Below are positions 9,666-17,933 of a stretch of DNA of 51,947 nt, piece by piece (the stretch's first letter is position 1; each line of letters starts with the position of its first letter). The notes under the pieces are model-generated. The model searched no databases, was not told where the DNA came from, and saw only the letters and a program-made list of their open reading frames with translations. The translations under genes were made by a program, and so were the position numbers. Source of the stretch: Planctomycetaceae bacterium. Lineage in GTDB: Bacteria > Planctomycetota > Planctomycetia > Planctomycetales > Planctomycetaceae. The stretch spans positions 1 through 51,947 of the forward strand of contig JAKFVC010000025.1 of the NCBI GenBank assembly GCA_021732415.1. The letters are read 5' to 3'.

Positions 9666-9729
9666 TTCCCGATCTTTACCGATTTGGATATCGTACAGTT
9701 CGATTCCGGGGGGCCTCACACCCCAATGA

Positions 9730-9804
9730 TTGAAACACAGAGACACGGAGAAAACAGAGCTCTATGCATCGCCTTCTCTGTTAGCTCTGTGCCTCTGTGT
9801 TTCA
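9730..9804. repeat. Palindromic intergenic repeat, CACAGAG/CACGGAG mixed type
   Basis: An imperfect inverted repeat starting TTGAAACACAGAGACACGG and closing CCTCTGTGTTTCA, with an AT-rich loop centred near 9765. It combines the CACAGA unit of the repeats at 11068 and 35387 with a CACGGAG unit. It lies between the propeller gene and the dehydrogenase gene; the rest of the 9666-9941 gap shows nothing else. Confidence 0.85.
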
Positions 9805-9941
9805 AAATGAATGAATGCCAAATCAACGCTCAGAGTTACCAATCGAAGTGCCGTGACTTCACGAGCTCCCCGTCAGTTGTCCACAATTAATAGCAGATCT
9901 ACTAAAAGACTAAGCATTGCGACCAGAAAGAACGTTTTAAC

Positions 9942-11033
9942 ATGAAGGCTTGGCGATTTTACGGCTTCAAGGATTTGCGACTCGATGACATTCCCGTACC
10001 GGCCTGCCGTCCTGGGCATGTGCTGGTGGAGCCGTTGGTGGTGCAACCCAGCGTGACGGAAGCCCAGTTGGCGATGGGAATCCCCACGCTCGCCTATGAT
10101 CGCGTGAAAAACCGGCTGGACACCGAAGCCCCCATCCAGTTGTTCGGCCACGAATTCTGTGCCCGGATTGTGGAACTCGGTGCCGGCGTGACCGGCTATC
10201 AAATCGGCGATCGCGTGGCGGCCCGAGCCAAATTGCCGTGCGGTGACTGTTCACTGTGCAATTCGGAACGAGGCAATCTGTGTCGCAAGGGGCCGGTGAT
10301 CGGATTCGATCAACCGGGTTGCTTCAGTGAGATCGCATTGTTGCCCGAGATCTCGCTGGTCAAAGTGGCGGACAATATCTCTGATAGTGAGGGGGCCTGC
10401 CTGCAATCCTTAAGCGATAGCGTGGCGGCGGTGGAGACGGCTCAGATACAGATCGGCGATACCGTCGTGATCTTCGGCCAGGGCAGCATGGGAATGGAAT
10501 GCCTGCAGATCGCCCGCATCAGCGGTGCCGGCCTGATCATTACGGTGGATGTGCGAGATGAAGCCTGCCAGATGTCGAAGGAACTGGGGGCCGACCATGC
10601 CCTGAATGCCAAGAAGTGCGATGTCCTGGCGACGATCCTGGAACTGACTGGGACGATCGGTGCAGATGTCGTGTTTGAATGTGCCGGGGGGAGTCCCAAG
10701 CAAGGTCTGGCCGGCCACGAAACGTTGCTGACTGCGATCAATGCGGTCCGCTCGGGTGGTAAGGTGGTCGGTGTTTCCTGGTTCGGTCAGCCGATCACGC
10801 TGCCGATCGATCTCCTCCGAGAACGCAGCCTGCGGTACGTCTTCCCGGATATCAGCACGCGAGCCCATCTGGCTCACACCGTGCGGCTGGTGTCTTCTGG
10901 GCGAGTCAACCTCAAGCCGACTGTCACGCATGTTTTGCAAGGCATTGAGTCTGTTCCTCAGGCGTTTGAGATCACCGCGAATAAGGGAAAATATCAGGCC
11001 ATCAACCCGGCGCAGGTGGTGATGAAAGGCTAG
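9942..11033 (+). CDS. Zinc-type medium-chain dehydrogenase with altered catalytic site
   Basis: A 363-residue member of the MDR superfamily (sorbitol/threonine dehydrogenase branch). The structural zinc lobe is intact: Cys100, Cys103, Cys106 and Cys114. GHE is present at 69-71, and a Rossmann motif GQGSMG begins the NAD(P)-binding domain. The usual catalytic-zinc cysteine (CGxD) near residue 37 is replaced by the sequence VQPSVTE, and the usual EPL motif before the cofactor domain reads LQSLSD. A classical catalytic zinc site is therefore unlikely. It may use another chemistry, as some zinc-independent MDR enzymes do. No pathway partner is adjacent. The start is ATG. Confidence 0.82.
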   Translation: MKAWRFYGFKDLRLDDIPVPACRPGHVLVEPLVVQPSVTEAQLAMGIPTLAYDRVKNRLDTEAPIQLFGHEFCARIVELGAGVTGYQIGDRVAARAKLPCGDCSLCNSERGNLCRKGPVIGFDQPGCFSEIALLPEISLVKVADNISDSEGACLQSLSDSVAAVETAQIQIGDTVVIFGQGSMGMECLQIARISGAGLIITVDVRDEACQMSKELGADHALNAKKCDVLATILELTGTIGADVVFECAGGSPKQGLAGHETLLTAINAVRSGGKVVGVSWFGQPITLPIDLLRERSLRYVFPDISTRAHLAHTVRLVSSGRVNLKPTVTHVLQGIESVPQAFEITANKGKYQAINPAQVVMKG

Positions 11034-11067
11034 TGGATCGATCTATGCACATTGATTAGAAATATAT

Positions 11068-11145
11068 TTAGCCACAGAAGAACACAGAATTGAGGACTAG
11101 AATTCCTCCCTTTTCTGTGTTTCTTCTGTGTCCTTCAGTGGCTAA
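11068..11145. repeat. Palindromic intergenic repeat, TTAGCCACAGA family
   Basis: The ends are TTAGCCACAGAAG and TTCAGTGGCTAA, with CACAGA-type inner units and an imperfect stem. It is the same family as the perfect copy at 35387-35477. It follows the dehydrogenase stop. The remaining gap to the next gene (11146-11493) holds no coding signal that I can support. Confidence 0.88.
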
Positions 11146-11493
11146 TCTCTTTCTCCTGCAGGCATCGTTATTGGGGATCAGTGATCGTCAATCAGCGCGA
11201 GTCTTACGTGAGGTTTCGCCGCTTATCGTGGAATTGGCCTCTCACGTCTGGTAAGATCCGTACTAATCCACAACACGTGGAGCGAAGGTGCGTTCTGCAA
11301 CTTTGCACTCAGGCCAAGTTTACGATTTGATCCGTCAGCATTCTGATCACAGTCGCTACCGAGCAGCACTGACGATGGGCCCGAATCGTCGATTTCTATT
11401 AGAAATAGCGCGGACGAAATGACGGCGGATGCGATGTCTCATTGTTGAGGCAGACGTACCTCCGATGACACCCCTGTGATATTGAGGATCAAA

Positions 11494-11889
11494 ATGCGAC
11501 GAACAGCCTGCGTAGCAATCTTGTTGGCTCTCTCTGCCTTTTCCAGCACCGTCCGGGCCGCCGATAAGGCCGATCCGACCGGCACCTGGAAGTGGAGCTT
11601 CACCACCGCCGACGGCCAGAAGCGTGATACGACGCTGAAGCTGAAGCTCGAAGGCGATAAGCTCACCGGTGCCATCGTCCGCCGGGAGAATCAAGAAACC
11701 GCGATCACCGACGCCACGTTCAAGGATAACGAAGTGGCTTTCTCGGTCACTCGTGAACGGAACAACCAGAAGTTCGTCACGAAGTACAAGGGCAAGATCG
11801 ACGGCGACACCATCAAGGGCACCACCGAATCCGAACGAGACGGCAAGACCAACAGCCGCGAATGGGAAGCCAAACGCGAGAAGAAGTAA
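11494..11889 (+). CDS. Small secreted protein of unknown function
   Basis: 131 residues with a clear signal peptide (RRTACVAILLALSAFSSTVRA, cleavage near residue 23), followed by a lysine- and glutamate-rich beta-strand domain: GTWKWSFTTADGQKR, then LKLKLEGDKLTGAI and KYKGKIDGDTIKGTTE. This alternating pattern resembles small lipocalin-like or barrel proteins of planctomycetes, but no function can be named. ATG 11494 has GAGG at 11484-11487; an upstream GTG at 11476 is less likely. A strong terminator follows at 11919-11958, so the gene is probably a single unit. Confidence 0.8.
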   Translation: MRRTACVAILLALSAFSSTVRAADKADPTGTWKWSFTTADGQKRDTTLKLKLEGDKLTGAIVRRENQETAITDATFKDNEVAFSVTRERNNQKFVTKYKGKIDGDTIKGTTESERDGKTNSREWEAKREKK

Positions 11890-11918
11890 TCACGGTTACG
11901 ACGACGATTGATGTCACG

Positions 11919-11958
11919 GCCCGGATTAGCCAATCGGTTGATCCGGGCTTTTGTTTTT
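11919..11958 (+). terminator. Rho-independent terminator of the secreted-protein gene
   Basis: An 8-bp perfect stem GCCCGGAT / ATCCGGGC (11919-11926 and 11941-11948) with a 14-nt loop is followed by TTTTGTTTTT. The stem overlaps the stop codon and last codons of the convergent DMT transporter gene. Confidence 0.8.
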
Positions 11959-12912
11959 CATAAGTTCCATTGTTCCCGTGGCAGACGCTGCCAGCGTCTG
12001 CGTTCCGACGCTGGCAGCGTCGGCCACGGGGTGATCAACGACGATGATCTTTGATGTCGCCGAACCGTATTGGACCAGTGCCACCATCAGCATAGTACCG
12101 AACAGGCAGACCCACTGCAGCACGGAGACGTGCTCACCGTCAGCCCAGCCCCAGATGACGGCTCCCAGGGGAACGAGATTGGTGACCATTCCGGCGAACA
12201 ACGGCCCCTCCAGATGAATCAGGCGGTTGAACATCCAGTTGGCGAGACCCGTTCCGACGAAGCCCAACAGGACGATGGCGACGAGGGGCCAGACGACTCC
12301 TGATCCGGCGGGCGGTGCGGGACTGAGGTCATAGAACAGGGCCGGAATCAAGCTGACCGCGGTCCAGACCAATGCCAGAAACGACAGGTCGAGCGGCGAG
12401 ATGCGTAACAGCCGTCTGCGGATGCAGATGTTGGCCAGGGCATATCCCAATGGCACAGTGCCGGCCAGCGCCATGTCCAATACCGGGATTGCCCGGCGGT
12501 GACTGTCGACCAGCATTCCTATCAGGAACACCAGCGCTCCCAGCACGCCGATCACCGCACGGCGCGAGGGATAGACGCCGAGGAACGGAATCGACAGGAC
12601 GACTGTGGCCAGCGGGACAAAGCTGATCGACATGCCGATCAACGCACCACCGTGCTTGGCGACCATGATCGGTTGGAGGGTGTAAGGCCAGGAATAGCCG
12701 ATCAAGATCACCAACGCGAGAGGCAGACAATCCTCGCGCCGGATTCTCCAGCGGCCTCCCTGCAACCACCAGAAGACCCCCAAGACTAGCGCGCCTCCCA
12801 AGACTCGGCCGAAGGCAATTTCCACCCCGGAAAAGGCGAGCGCCGCCTGCTTCATCAACATGAAGTTGCTGCCCCAGATGGCGCAGATCAGCAGGAAGAG
12901 GATGTATGGCAT
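11926..12912 (-). CDS. DMT-superfamily (EamA) transporter
   Basis: A 328-residue inner-membrane protein with ten predicted helices in two EamA halves; the N-terminus PYILFLLICAIWGSNFMLMK is typical of drug/metabolite transporters. The substrate is unknown. The protein body ends near VQYGSATSK. The final residues, including VADAASVGTQTLAASATGTM, are encoded by a palindromic repeat (11975-12030), so the C-terminal tail appears to derive from repeat DNA. The start is ATG at 12912. The upstream neighbour ubiE is on the same strand 47 bp away, so the genes may be cotranscribed. Confidence 0.87.
   Translation of the reverse strand: MPYILFLLICAIWGSNFMLMKQAALAFSGVEIAFGRVLGGALVLGVFWWLQGGRWRIRREDCLPLALVILIGYSWPYTLQPIMVAKHGGALIGMSISFVPLATVVLSIPFLGVYPSRRAVIGVLGALVFLIGMLVDSHRRAIPVLDMALAGTVPLGYALANICIRRRLLRISPLDLSFLALVWTAVSLIPALFYDLSPAPPAGSGVVWPLVAIVLLGFVGTGLANWMFNRLIHLEGPLFAGMVTNLVPLGAVIWGWADGEHVSVLQWVCLFGTMLMVALVQYGSATSKIIVVDHPVADAASVGTQTLAASATGTMELMKNKSPDQPIG
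11975..12030. repeat. Palindrome of the GACGCTGGCAGCGTC family inside the DMT gene end
   Basis: 26-bp arms (11975-12000 and 12005-12030) match at 24 of 26 positions, with a 4-nt loop. The outer sequence is CCCGTGGCAGACGCTG and its inverse. Unlike most copies it lies within an open reading frame and is translated as the tail of the transporter. Relatives are at 13755, 15113, 20788 and 50537. Confidence 0.92.
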
Positions 12913-12959
12913 TCAGATTTTTGAATCTAATTTCGGACGGATCGTCGGCTTGGCGCGGA

Positions 12960-13703
12960 CTAATTTGTCGTCAGCGGCTTGCGGGCCACATACAACGTGG
13001 CGATGCCGAAGGTCATGGGGGTCCAGGAGACTTCGCTCAGGCCGCATTCCTGCATGATTCCGGCCAGGACTTGGCCCTGGGGGAATTCCGCTACCGATTG
13101 CGGCAGGTAATTGTAGGCCATTTGACGGTTGCGGGAAACCAGTTGCCCGATGATCGGCAGGACGTTCCGAAAGTACCACAGATAGACTGTCCGAAAGAGC
13201 CAGTTTCGCGGCAACGAGAACTCCAGCACGGCGACTTGGCCACCGGGCTGGCAAACGCGGCACATCTCGCGCAGGCCGCGGCGGGTATCGGTGACATTAC
13301 GCAGGCCGAAGGCGACCGTCACCAGTTGGAACTGGTCGTTGTCGAAGGGCAATTGCTGGGTATCTGCTTCGACGAATTCGAGTGCCGCTGGCTGAGGCTC
13401 TCGAGACCGCGTCGTCAACTGAGCGGCTTTCTCGCGCGCTCGAATCAACATCTGATGGGTGAAGTCGCTACCGACCACTCGAATCTTGCCGTGGCCTCGA
13501 TTCCAATAAGCTAAGGCGAGATCACCCGTCCCGGTGCAGACATCGAGAATGGGAGCGGCTCCCTGGGGCGGAGCCTTGCGCACCGTTCGCCAGCGCCAGT
13601 AGTAATCTACGCCACCCGACAGCAGATGATTCAAGAGGTCGTAGCGTCCGGCAATTTCGCCGAACATGGTGCGGATGCGGGTTTCGGATTTATCAACTGT
13701 CAT
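12960..13703 (-). CDS. ubiE: Demethylmenaquinone (UbiE/MenG) methyltransferase
   Basis: 247 residues with the class I SAM-binding motif LDVCTGTGDLAL and the family blocks FGEIAGRYDLLNHLLSGGVDYYWR near the N-terminus and GLRNVTDTRRGLREMCRVCQPGG in the middle. It carries out the C-methylation of demethylmenaquinone (or the ubiquinone equivalent). Planctomycetes respire with menaquinone and no ubiquinone genes are near, so the menaquinone role is preferred. The start ATG 13703 gives the family's usual length. It lies between mnmA upstream and the DMT transporter downstream on the same strand, separated from mnmA by a perfect palindrome. Confidence 0.92.
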   Translation of the reverse strand: MTVDKSETRIRTMFGEIAGRYDLLNHLLSGGVDYYWRWRTVRKAPPQGAAPILDVCTGTGDLALAYWNRGHGKIRVVGSDFTHQMLIRAREKAAQLTTRSREPQPAALEFVEADTQQLPFDNDQFQLVTVAFGLRNVTDTRRGLREMCRVCQPGGQVAVLEFSLPRNWLFRTVYLWYFRNVLPIIGQLVSRNRQMAYNYLPQSVAEFPQGQVLAGIMQECGLSEVSWTPMTFGIATLYVARKPLTTN

Positions 13704-13754
13704 TTCGATGAACCGGGTGGAAAGCGACTCGCTAAGGAGGGACCTTTGTAGCCA

Positions 13755-13810
13755 CCCCGTGACCGACGCTGCTGGCGTCGACGCCGACGCCAGCAGCGTC
13801 GGTCACGGGG
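13755..13810. repeat. Perfect palindrome, GACGCTGCTGGCGTC family
   Basis: Two perfectly complementary 26-bp arms (13755-13780 and 13785-13810) have a 4-nt loop. It sits in the 177-bp gap between mnmA (stop at 13881) and ubiE (start at 13703). Without a T-tract it is not a classical terminator for mnmA, but a hairpin this strong could affect transcription or mRNA decay. Confidence 0.93.
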
Positions 13811-13880
13811 ACTGTAGATTTTGTGGCTCAAGGCGTTAGATGAAAACCGCAGTCGAGTGCCACCATTAACAAAGAACTGG

Positions 13881-14987
13881 CTACAAGATCCAGCCTCCGC
13901 CCAAGACTCGCGGACCGTCATAGAAGACGACAGCTTGCCCCGGGGCCACTCCAAATTGTGGTTCTTCGAATGCTACGGAGACTTGATCGTCCCCTTGAAT
14001 CACCACGTGGCAGGCAGCCGGAGTGTGGAGATAACGGATTTTCGCCGAGCACGAAAAACTCGACGGAACATCGTCGACCAACCAGTTCAGGCGATTCGCA
14101 TCCAGCGTACTACGGGCCAGGTCGTGATGTTCGCCCAGCACGACGCGCTTCGTTTCAGGTTCGACCTTTACGACGTAGCGAGGTGTTCCGAACGCAATCC
14201 CCAAGCCTTTACGCTGACCGATGGTGAAGTGCTCGTAGCCCCGGTGATGTCCCACGACCTTGCCCGCGGGATCGACGAACTCGCCCGAGGTATCGATGTC
14301 GCCCCGGTAGCGACGGATAAAGCCGGCATAGTCGTTGTCGGGGACGAAACAGATTTCCTGGCTGTCGGGTTTATCGTGGACTCGCAGGCCGGCTTGTTTT
14401 GACAGTTCGCGGATTTCGACCTTAGTGCGATCCCCGACGGGGAAGATTACATGCTCTAACAAGTCACGCGGCAAGCCGAACAAGACGTAAGATTGGTCCT
14501 TGGTGAGATCCATCCCCATCTTCAGCGCGGGACGGCTTTCTCCCGGAACGGCTTCCGTCTGAGCATAGTGACCCGTGGCGATGTGCTCCGCACCCACTTG
14601 CCGAGCGAAGTCCCACAGCTTGCCGAACTTCAACCAGTTGTTGCATTGCACGCACGGGTTGGGGGTGCGGCCCGAGAGATACTCGTCGACGAAGTAATCC
14701 TTGATCCGGCCGAACGCATCTTGAAAGTTCAAGGCGTGGAAGGGGATGTCGAGACGGTCGGCCACTCGACGGGCATCTGCGGCATCGCTGGCGCTGCAGC
14801 AGCCTTGCTTGTTGCTCTTGGTTGTAACGATGGGAAGCAGCCCGGGCGAACCAGTGGCGCAGGCTTCTTCCGTGGCACCCGACCGCATGAAGAGGCCGAT
14901 GACTTCGTAACCCGCCTCGCGCAACAACACCGCTGAGGCCGAGCTATCGACCCCGCCGCTCATTGCTAAGACCACTCGACCTGCCAT
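13881..14987 (-). CDS. mnmA: tRNA-specific 2-thiouridylase MnmA
   Basis: 368 residues. This ATP-dependent enzyme inserts sulfur at C2 of the wobble uridine in tRNA for Lys, Glu and Gln. The PP-loop SGGVDSS is at residues 10-16, the catalytic cysteine is Cys112 (PNPCVQCNNWLKF) and the second catalytic cysteine is Cys213 (QEICFVPDNDYAGFI). A segment of about 30 residues with GCCSASD before the Cys112 region is the variant insertion found in some bacterial MnmA proteins. ATG 14987 is preferred over a TTG at 15011, because MAGRVVLAMSGG is the usual family opening. It is divergent from the second PSD1 gene. Confidence 0.94.
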   Translation of the reverse strand: MAGRVVLAMSGGVDSSASAVLLREAGYEVIGLFMRSGATEEACATGSPGLLPIVTTKSNKQGCCSASDAADARRVADRLDIPFHALNFQDAFGRIKDYFVDEYLSGRTPNPCVQCNNWLKFGKLWDFARQVGAEHIATGHYAQTEAVPGESRPALKMGMDLTKDQSYVLFGLPRDLLEHVIFPVGDRTKVEIRELSKQAGLRVHDKPDSQEICFVPDNDYAGFIRRYRGDIDTSGEFVDPAGKVVGHHRGYEHFTIGQRKGLGIAFGTPRYVVKVEPETKRVVLGEHHDLARSTLDANRLNWLVDDVPSSFSCSAKIRYLHTPAACHVVIQGDDQVSVAFEEPQFGVAPGQAVVFYDGPRVLGGGWIL

Positions 14988-15080
14988 CGGAAACCTATTC
15001 AAGAATTTCAAAAATCAGCCGCCGGGCGCTAGCCCCCGGTTCGGAACAACAACAGATTATTGATTCACACAACGCGCATT

Positions 15081-15206
15081 TAGGCGAGCCCGGCGGCGTA
15101 ACCCCGGGATTCCGTGGCAGACGCTGCTAGCGTCTGCGCTCACTGACGTTTCTTGCAGCGTCGGCTACCGGAAGAATCCGGGGGCTTACGCCACCCGGCT
15201 CGCCTA
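15081..15206. repeat. Composite palindrome: GACGCT element nested inside a GGCGTAAGCC element
   Basis: The outer arms TAGGCGAGCCCGGCGGCGTA and its imperfect inverse (15174-15206) belong to the family seen at 3480-3515. Between them (about 15113-15172) lies an element of the GACGCTGCTAGCGTC family. The arrangement looks like one repeat inserted into the loop of another. It occupies the gap between the divergent mnmA and PSD1 genes; no other structure is evident in 14988-15417. Confidence 0.85.
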
Positions 15207-15417
15207 GGTCATCCTGAATCAACTTACTTGTGCTTTATGCAGTTTAGACCTGCCAACGCCTGCCGCCAAGGAAGAATGTGACTGGATCACTCTCTGGCGT
15301 ATCACGTTTCAATCCATTTTTATCTGCCAATTTGATCCAAAGCCGATAATATAGAGAGACTTACCCCGTTTCACGGGTTCGACTCAATGTGAAAGAGCAG
15401 TTCGGGAGTCCGTCAGT

Positions 15418-17700
15418 ATGCCCAGTTGCCGCCCTACCAGGATTCGATCCTGGAGTCTGATTTTCTGCCAGATTGCGCTGCTGATTGTCGCTTCGCTGGG
15501 GCTCCGAGCTGACGATTCTGCACCGGCAAAATCGACTGAGAAATACTGGGCTTATCGGCCGGTCGTGCGTCCGGCTGTGCCCGATGTGCAACATAAGGCA
15601 CAAGTTAGCACTCCCATCGATGCGTTCTTGCTCTCTCGATTGGAGGCCAAAGGACTGAGTTTTTCGCCCGAGGCATCGCAGGAAGAATTGCTGCGACGCG
15701 CTAAGTTCGACTTGCATGGGCTGCCGCCGACTCCTGCAGAGCGCGAGCAGTTTCTCGCTGACACCGAGCCGCGGGCCTTCGACCGTTTGATCGATCGGTT
15801 GCTCGATAGTCCGCTGTATGGCGAACGCTGGGGCCGGATGTGGCTGGATGTCGTGCGGTTTGCCGATAGTGCCGGTTACAACGCCGACCCGCTCCGGCCG
15901 CTGGCCTGGCAGTATCGCGATTATGTCATTCGAAGTTTTAACCGAGACACTCCGTACAACCGCTTTGTCCAAGAACAGTTGGCGGGAGACGAGCTGTTTC
16001 CGGATCAGCCCGACGCGTTGATTGCGACTGGCTTCAATCGCCTGCCGCCGGATGAGAGCAATGCGTCGAACATCCTGCTGGCTCGGCAGGATCAATTGAA
16101 CGACTTGACGACCGCAGTCGGGGCCATCTTCCTGGGTCAGTCGCTGGGCTGTGCTCAATGCCATGATCACAAATTTGATGCCATTTCGCAGTTGGACTTT
16201 TATCGCATTCAAGCGTTCTTCTCGGGAGTCGTCCCGGTTGAAGAATTTGCGCTGGGGACTCCGGAGCAACTCACCCAGTACGAACAACAATTGAAGTCCT
16301 GGCGGGCCCAGACTGCCGGGCCGCGGGCAGAGTTGCAGAGCATCGAACACGTCGCGCTGCTGAAGGCTTCGCCAGAGAAGCGGATGAGGTTCCCGGATTT
16401 CGTGCTGGCGGCACTCGACACACCGGCCCATGAACGGAATGCGCTGCAGCAGCAAATGTGCTTTTTTGCCGAACGGCAACTAACCATCCCCGAGAAGGAC
16501 ATCGATAAGAATCTGACTCCGGAACAATTAAAGCGACGTACCGAGCTCAAGGCCGAGTTAAAGAAGTTAGAGGCTGCGAAACCCCGGCCGCCCCGTTCGG
16601 TTGCGGCTACGGGGACGATTGACGGTCCCGAGACCCCCAAGACTTACTTGCTGGCGGGCGGGACTTACGACAAGTACCTGGAAGAAGTTCAGCCGGGGTT
16701 CTTGTCCGCCGTCAGCAATGTGTCGACGGCGACACTCGCGCCACCGCGACCGGGAACGACGGGGCGTCGGACGGCGTTAGCGAATTGGCTGATCGATCCC
16801 TCGAATCCGTTGCCAGCTCGCGTGCTGGTGAACCGCCTCTGGCAGGGACATTTTTCCAAGGGGCTGGCCGAGAACGCCAACGATCTGGGAGTGCAGAGTC
16901 CTTTTCCCAAGCATCCGGAATTGCTCGACTGGCTGGCGGCCGAGTTCATCAGCCAGGGGTGGAGCATGAAGGCCATGCATCGGCTGATCATGACGTCTCA
17001 CGTGTATCGACAGGCCACCGAGCAAGTGGGGAACACTTCGTCGGAACGCGAAGTCGCCGATCCCGGCAATCAGTTGTATGGGCACTTCGATCGACATCGT
17101 CTCGATGCAGAAAGCCTGCGGGATTCGTTGTTGTCCGTAAGCGGGTTGCTGAATTTTCGCATGGGAGGTCCTGGAGTTCGTCCCGAGCTGCCCCCCAACT
17201 TTAAAGGGCGAGACTGGGATGTCACTCCCAGCGTGGAAGAACGCCAACGTCGATCGATCTACATTCTCCAGAAACGGAATTTGCCGTATCCGTTCCTGCA
17301 GGCGTTCGATTTGCCAGATACGTTCGAAAGCTGTGCCCGACGTCAGGTAACGACTACCGGACCTCAGGCATTGACGCTGTTAAATAGCGATTCCGTCCTG
17401 CGGTATGCTCAAGCATTCGCCGGACGACTCCTGTCCGACAACCCCAGCGTGGATCCCGCGACCCTCGCGCGACACGCTTACGTCTTCGCCTATGCGCGGG
17501 AACCTCGACCTGAAGAGGTCGTCGCCGCAGTGCAGTTCCTGGAACTGCAGGCACAGGTGGTTGGGCCAAGGCAGGCGGCCAATGAACCATTGTTGTTGCC
17601 CAAGCCATTCCCGAAGTTTCAGGATCCTGCTCGTGGTGCCGCGTTGGTGGATTTCTGCCACGCGCTGTTCAATTCCAACGAGTTTCTGTACGTGGATTGA
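15418..17700 (+). CDS. PSD1 protein (DUF1549 plus DUF1553) without N-terminal cytochrome domain
   Basis: 760 residues. A signal peptide (SLIFCQIALLIVASLGLRA, about residues 14-32) leads directly into a short linker and DUF1549 (about 60-265), containing one haem motif CAQCH at 245-249 in the context CAQCHDHKFDAISQLDFYRI. DUF1553 covers about 455-720. It lacks the PSCyt1 domains of the first PSD1 protein and has no DUF1501 neighbour, so it is an orphan copy. Function is not established. The central region around residues 275-400 is charged and glutamine-rich. The start is ATG 15418, just ahead of the signal peptide. Confidence 0.92.
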   Translation: MPSCRPTRIRSWSLIFCQIALLIVASLGLRADDSAPAKSTEKYWAYRPVVRPAVPDVQHKAQVSTPIDAFLLSRLEAKGLSFSPEASQEELLRRAKFDLHGLPPTPAEREQFLADTEPRAFDRLIDRLLDSPLYGERWGRMWLDVVRFADSAGYNADPLRPLAWQYRDYVIRSFNRDTPYNRFVQEQLAGDELFPDQPDALIATGFNRLPPDESNASNILLARQDQLNDLTTAVGAIFLGQSLGCAQCHDHKFDAISQLDFYRIQAFFSGVVPVEEFALGTPEQLTQYEQQLKSWRAQTAGPRAELQSIEHVALLKASPEKRMRFPDFVLAALDTPAHERNALQQQMCFFAERQLTIPEKDIDKNLTPEQLKRRTELKAELKKLEAAKPRPPRSVAATGTIDGPETPKTYLLAGGTYDKYLEEVQPGFLSAVSNVSTATLAPPRPGTTGRRTALANWLIDPSNPLPARVLVNRLWQGHFSKGLAENANDLGVQSPFPKHPELLDWLAAEFISQGWSMKAMHRLIMTSHVYRQATEQVGNTSSEREVADPGNQLYGHFDRHRLDAESLRDSLLSVSGLLNFRMGGPGVRPELPPNFKGRDWDVTPSVEERQRRSIYILQKRNLPYPFLQAFDLPDTFESCARRQVTTTGPQALTLLNSDSVLRYAQAFAGRLLSDNPSVDPATLARHAYVFAYAREPRPEEVVAAVQFLELQAQVVGPRQAANEPLLLPKPFPKFQDPARGAALVDFCHALFNSNEFLYVD

Positions 17701-17706
17701 GAGTAT

Positions 17707-17933
17707 CGTGGGACGGGTCTCCAGGCCCGTCAGTGCCCGTAACAATCAGCCTCGAACAGCATAAGTCCCTCGCAAACTTCGCGGAGCGCACGCGTCATAG
17801 TTCATTGCCGCGAGCTTGATACCATCGACGTATCCAATGAATAATGACGCGAGCGCTCCGCGAAATTCGCGAGGTTCGGGGTTTTCTCCGCGGATTGTTA
17901 CGGGCTCAGACGGGCCTGGAGACCCGTCCCACG
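17707..17933. repeat. 227-bp nested palindrome, GACGGGTCTCCAGGCCCGTC family
   Basis: The outer 41-bp arms (17707-17747 and 17893-17933) match at 39 of 41 positions. The inner arms CTCGCAAACTTCGCGGAGCG and the inverse ending AATTCGCGAG form a second stem. The right arm runs into the cytochrome gene and provides its last 12 codons and stop. No flanking target duplication is visible and no transposase is encoded, so this is at most a MITE-like element. It fills the gap between two convergent genes. Confidence 0.92.

Noticed and set aside
17707-17933. Insertion sequence or MITE with target duplication
   Set aside because: Inverted arms are clear, but no flanking direct repeat and no transposase are seen, so it is described only as a repeat.
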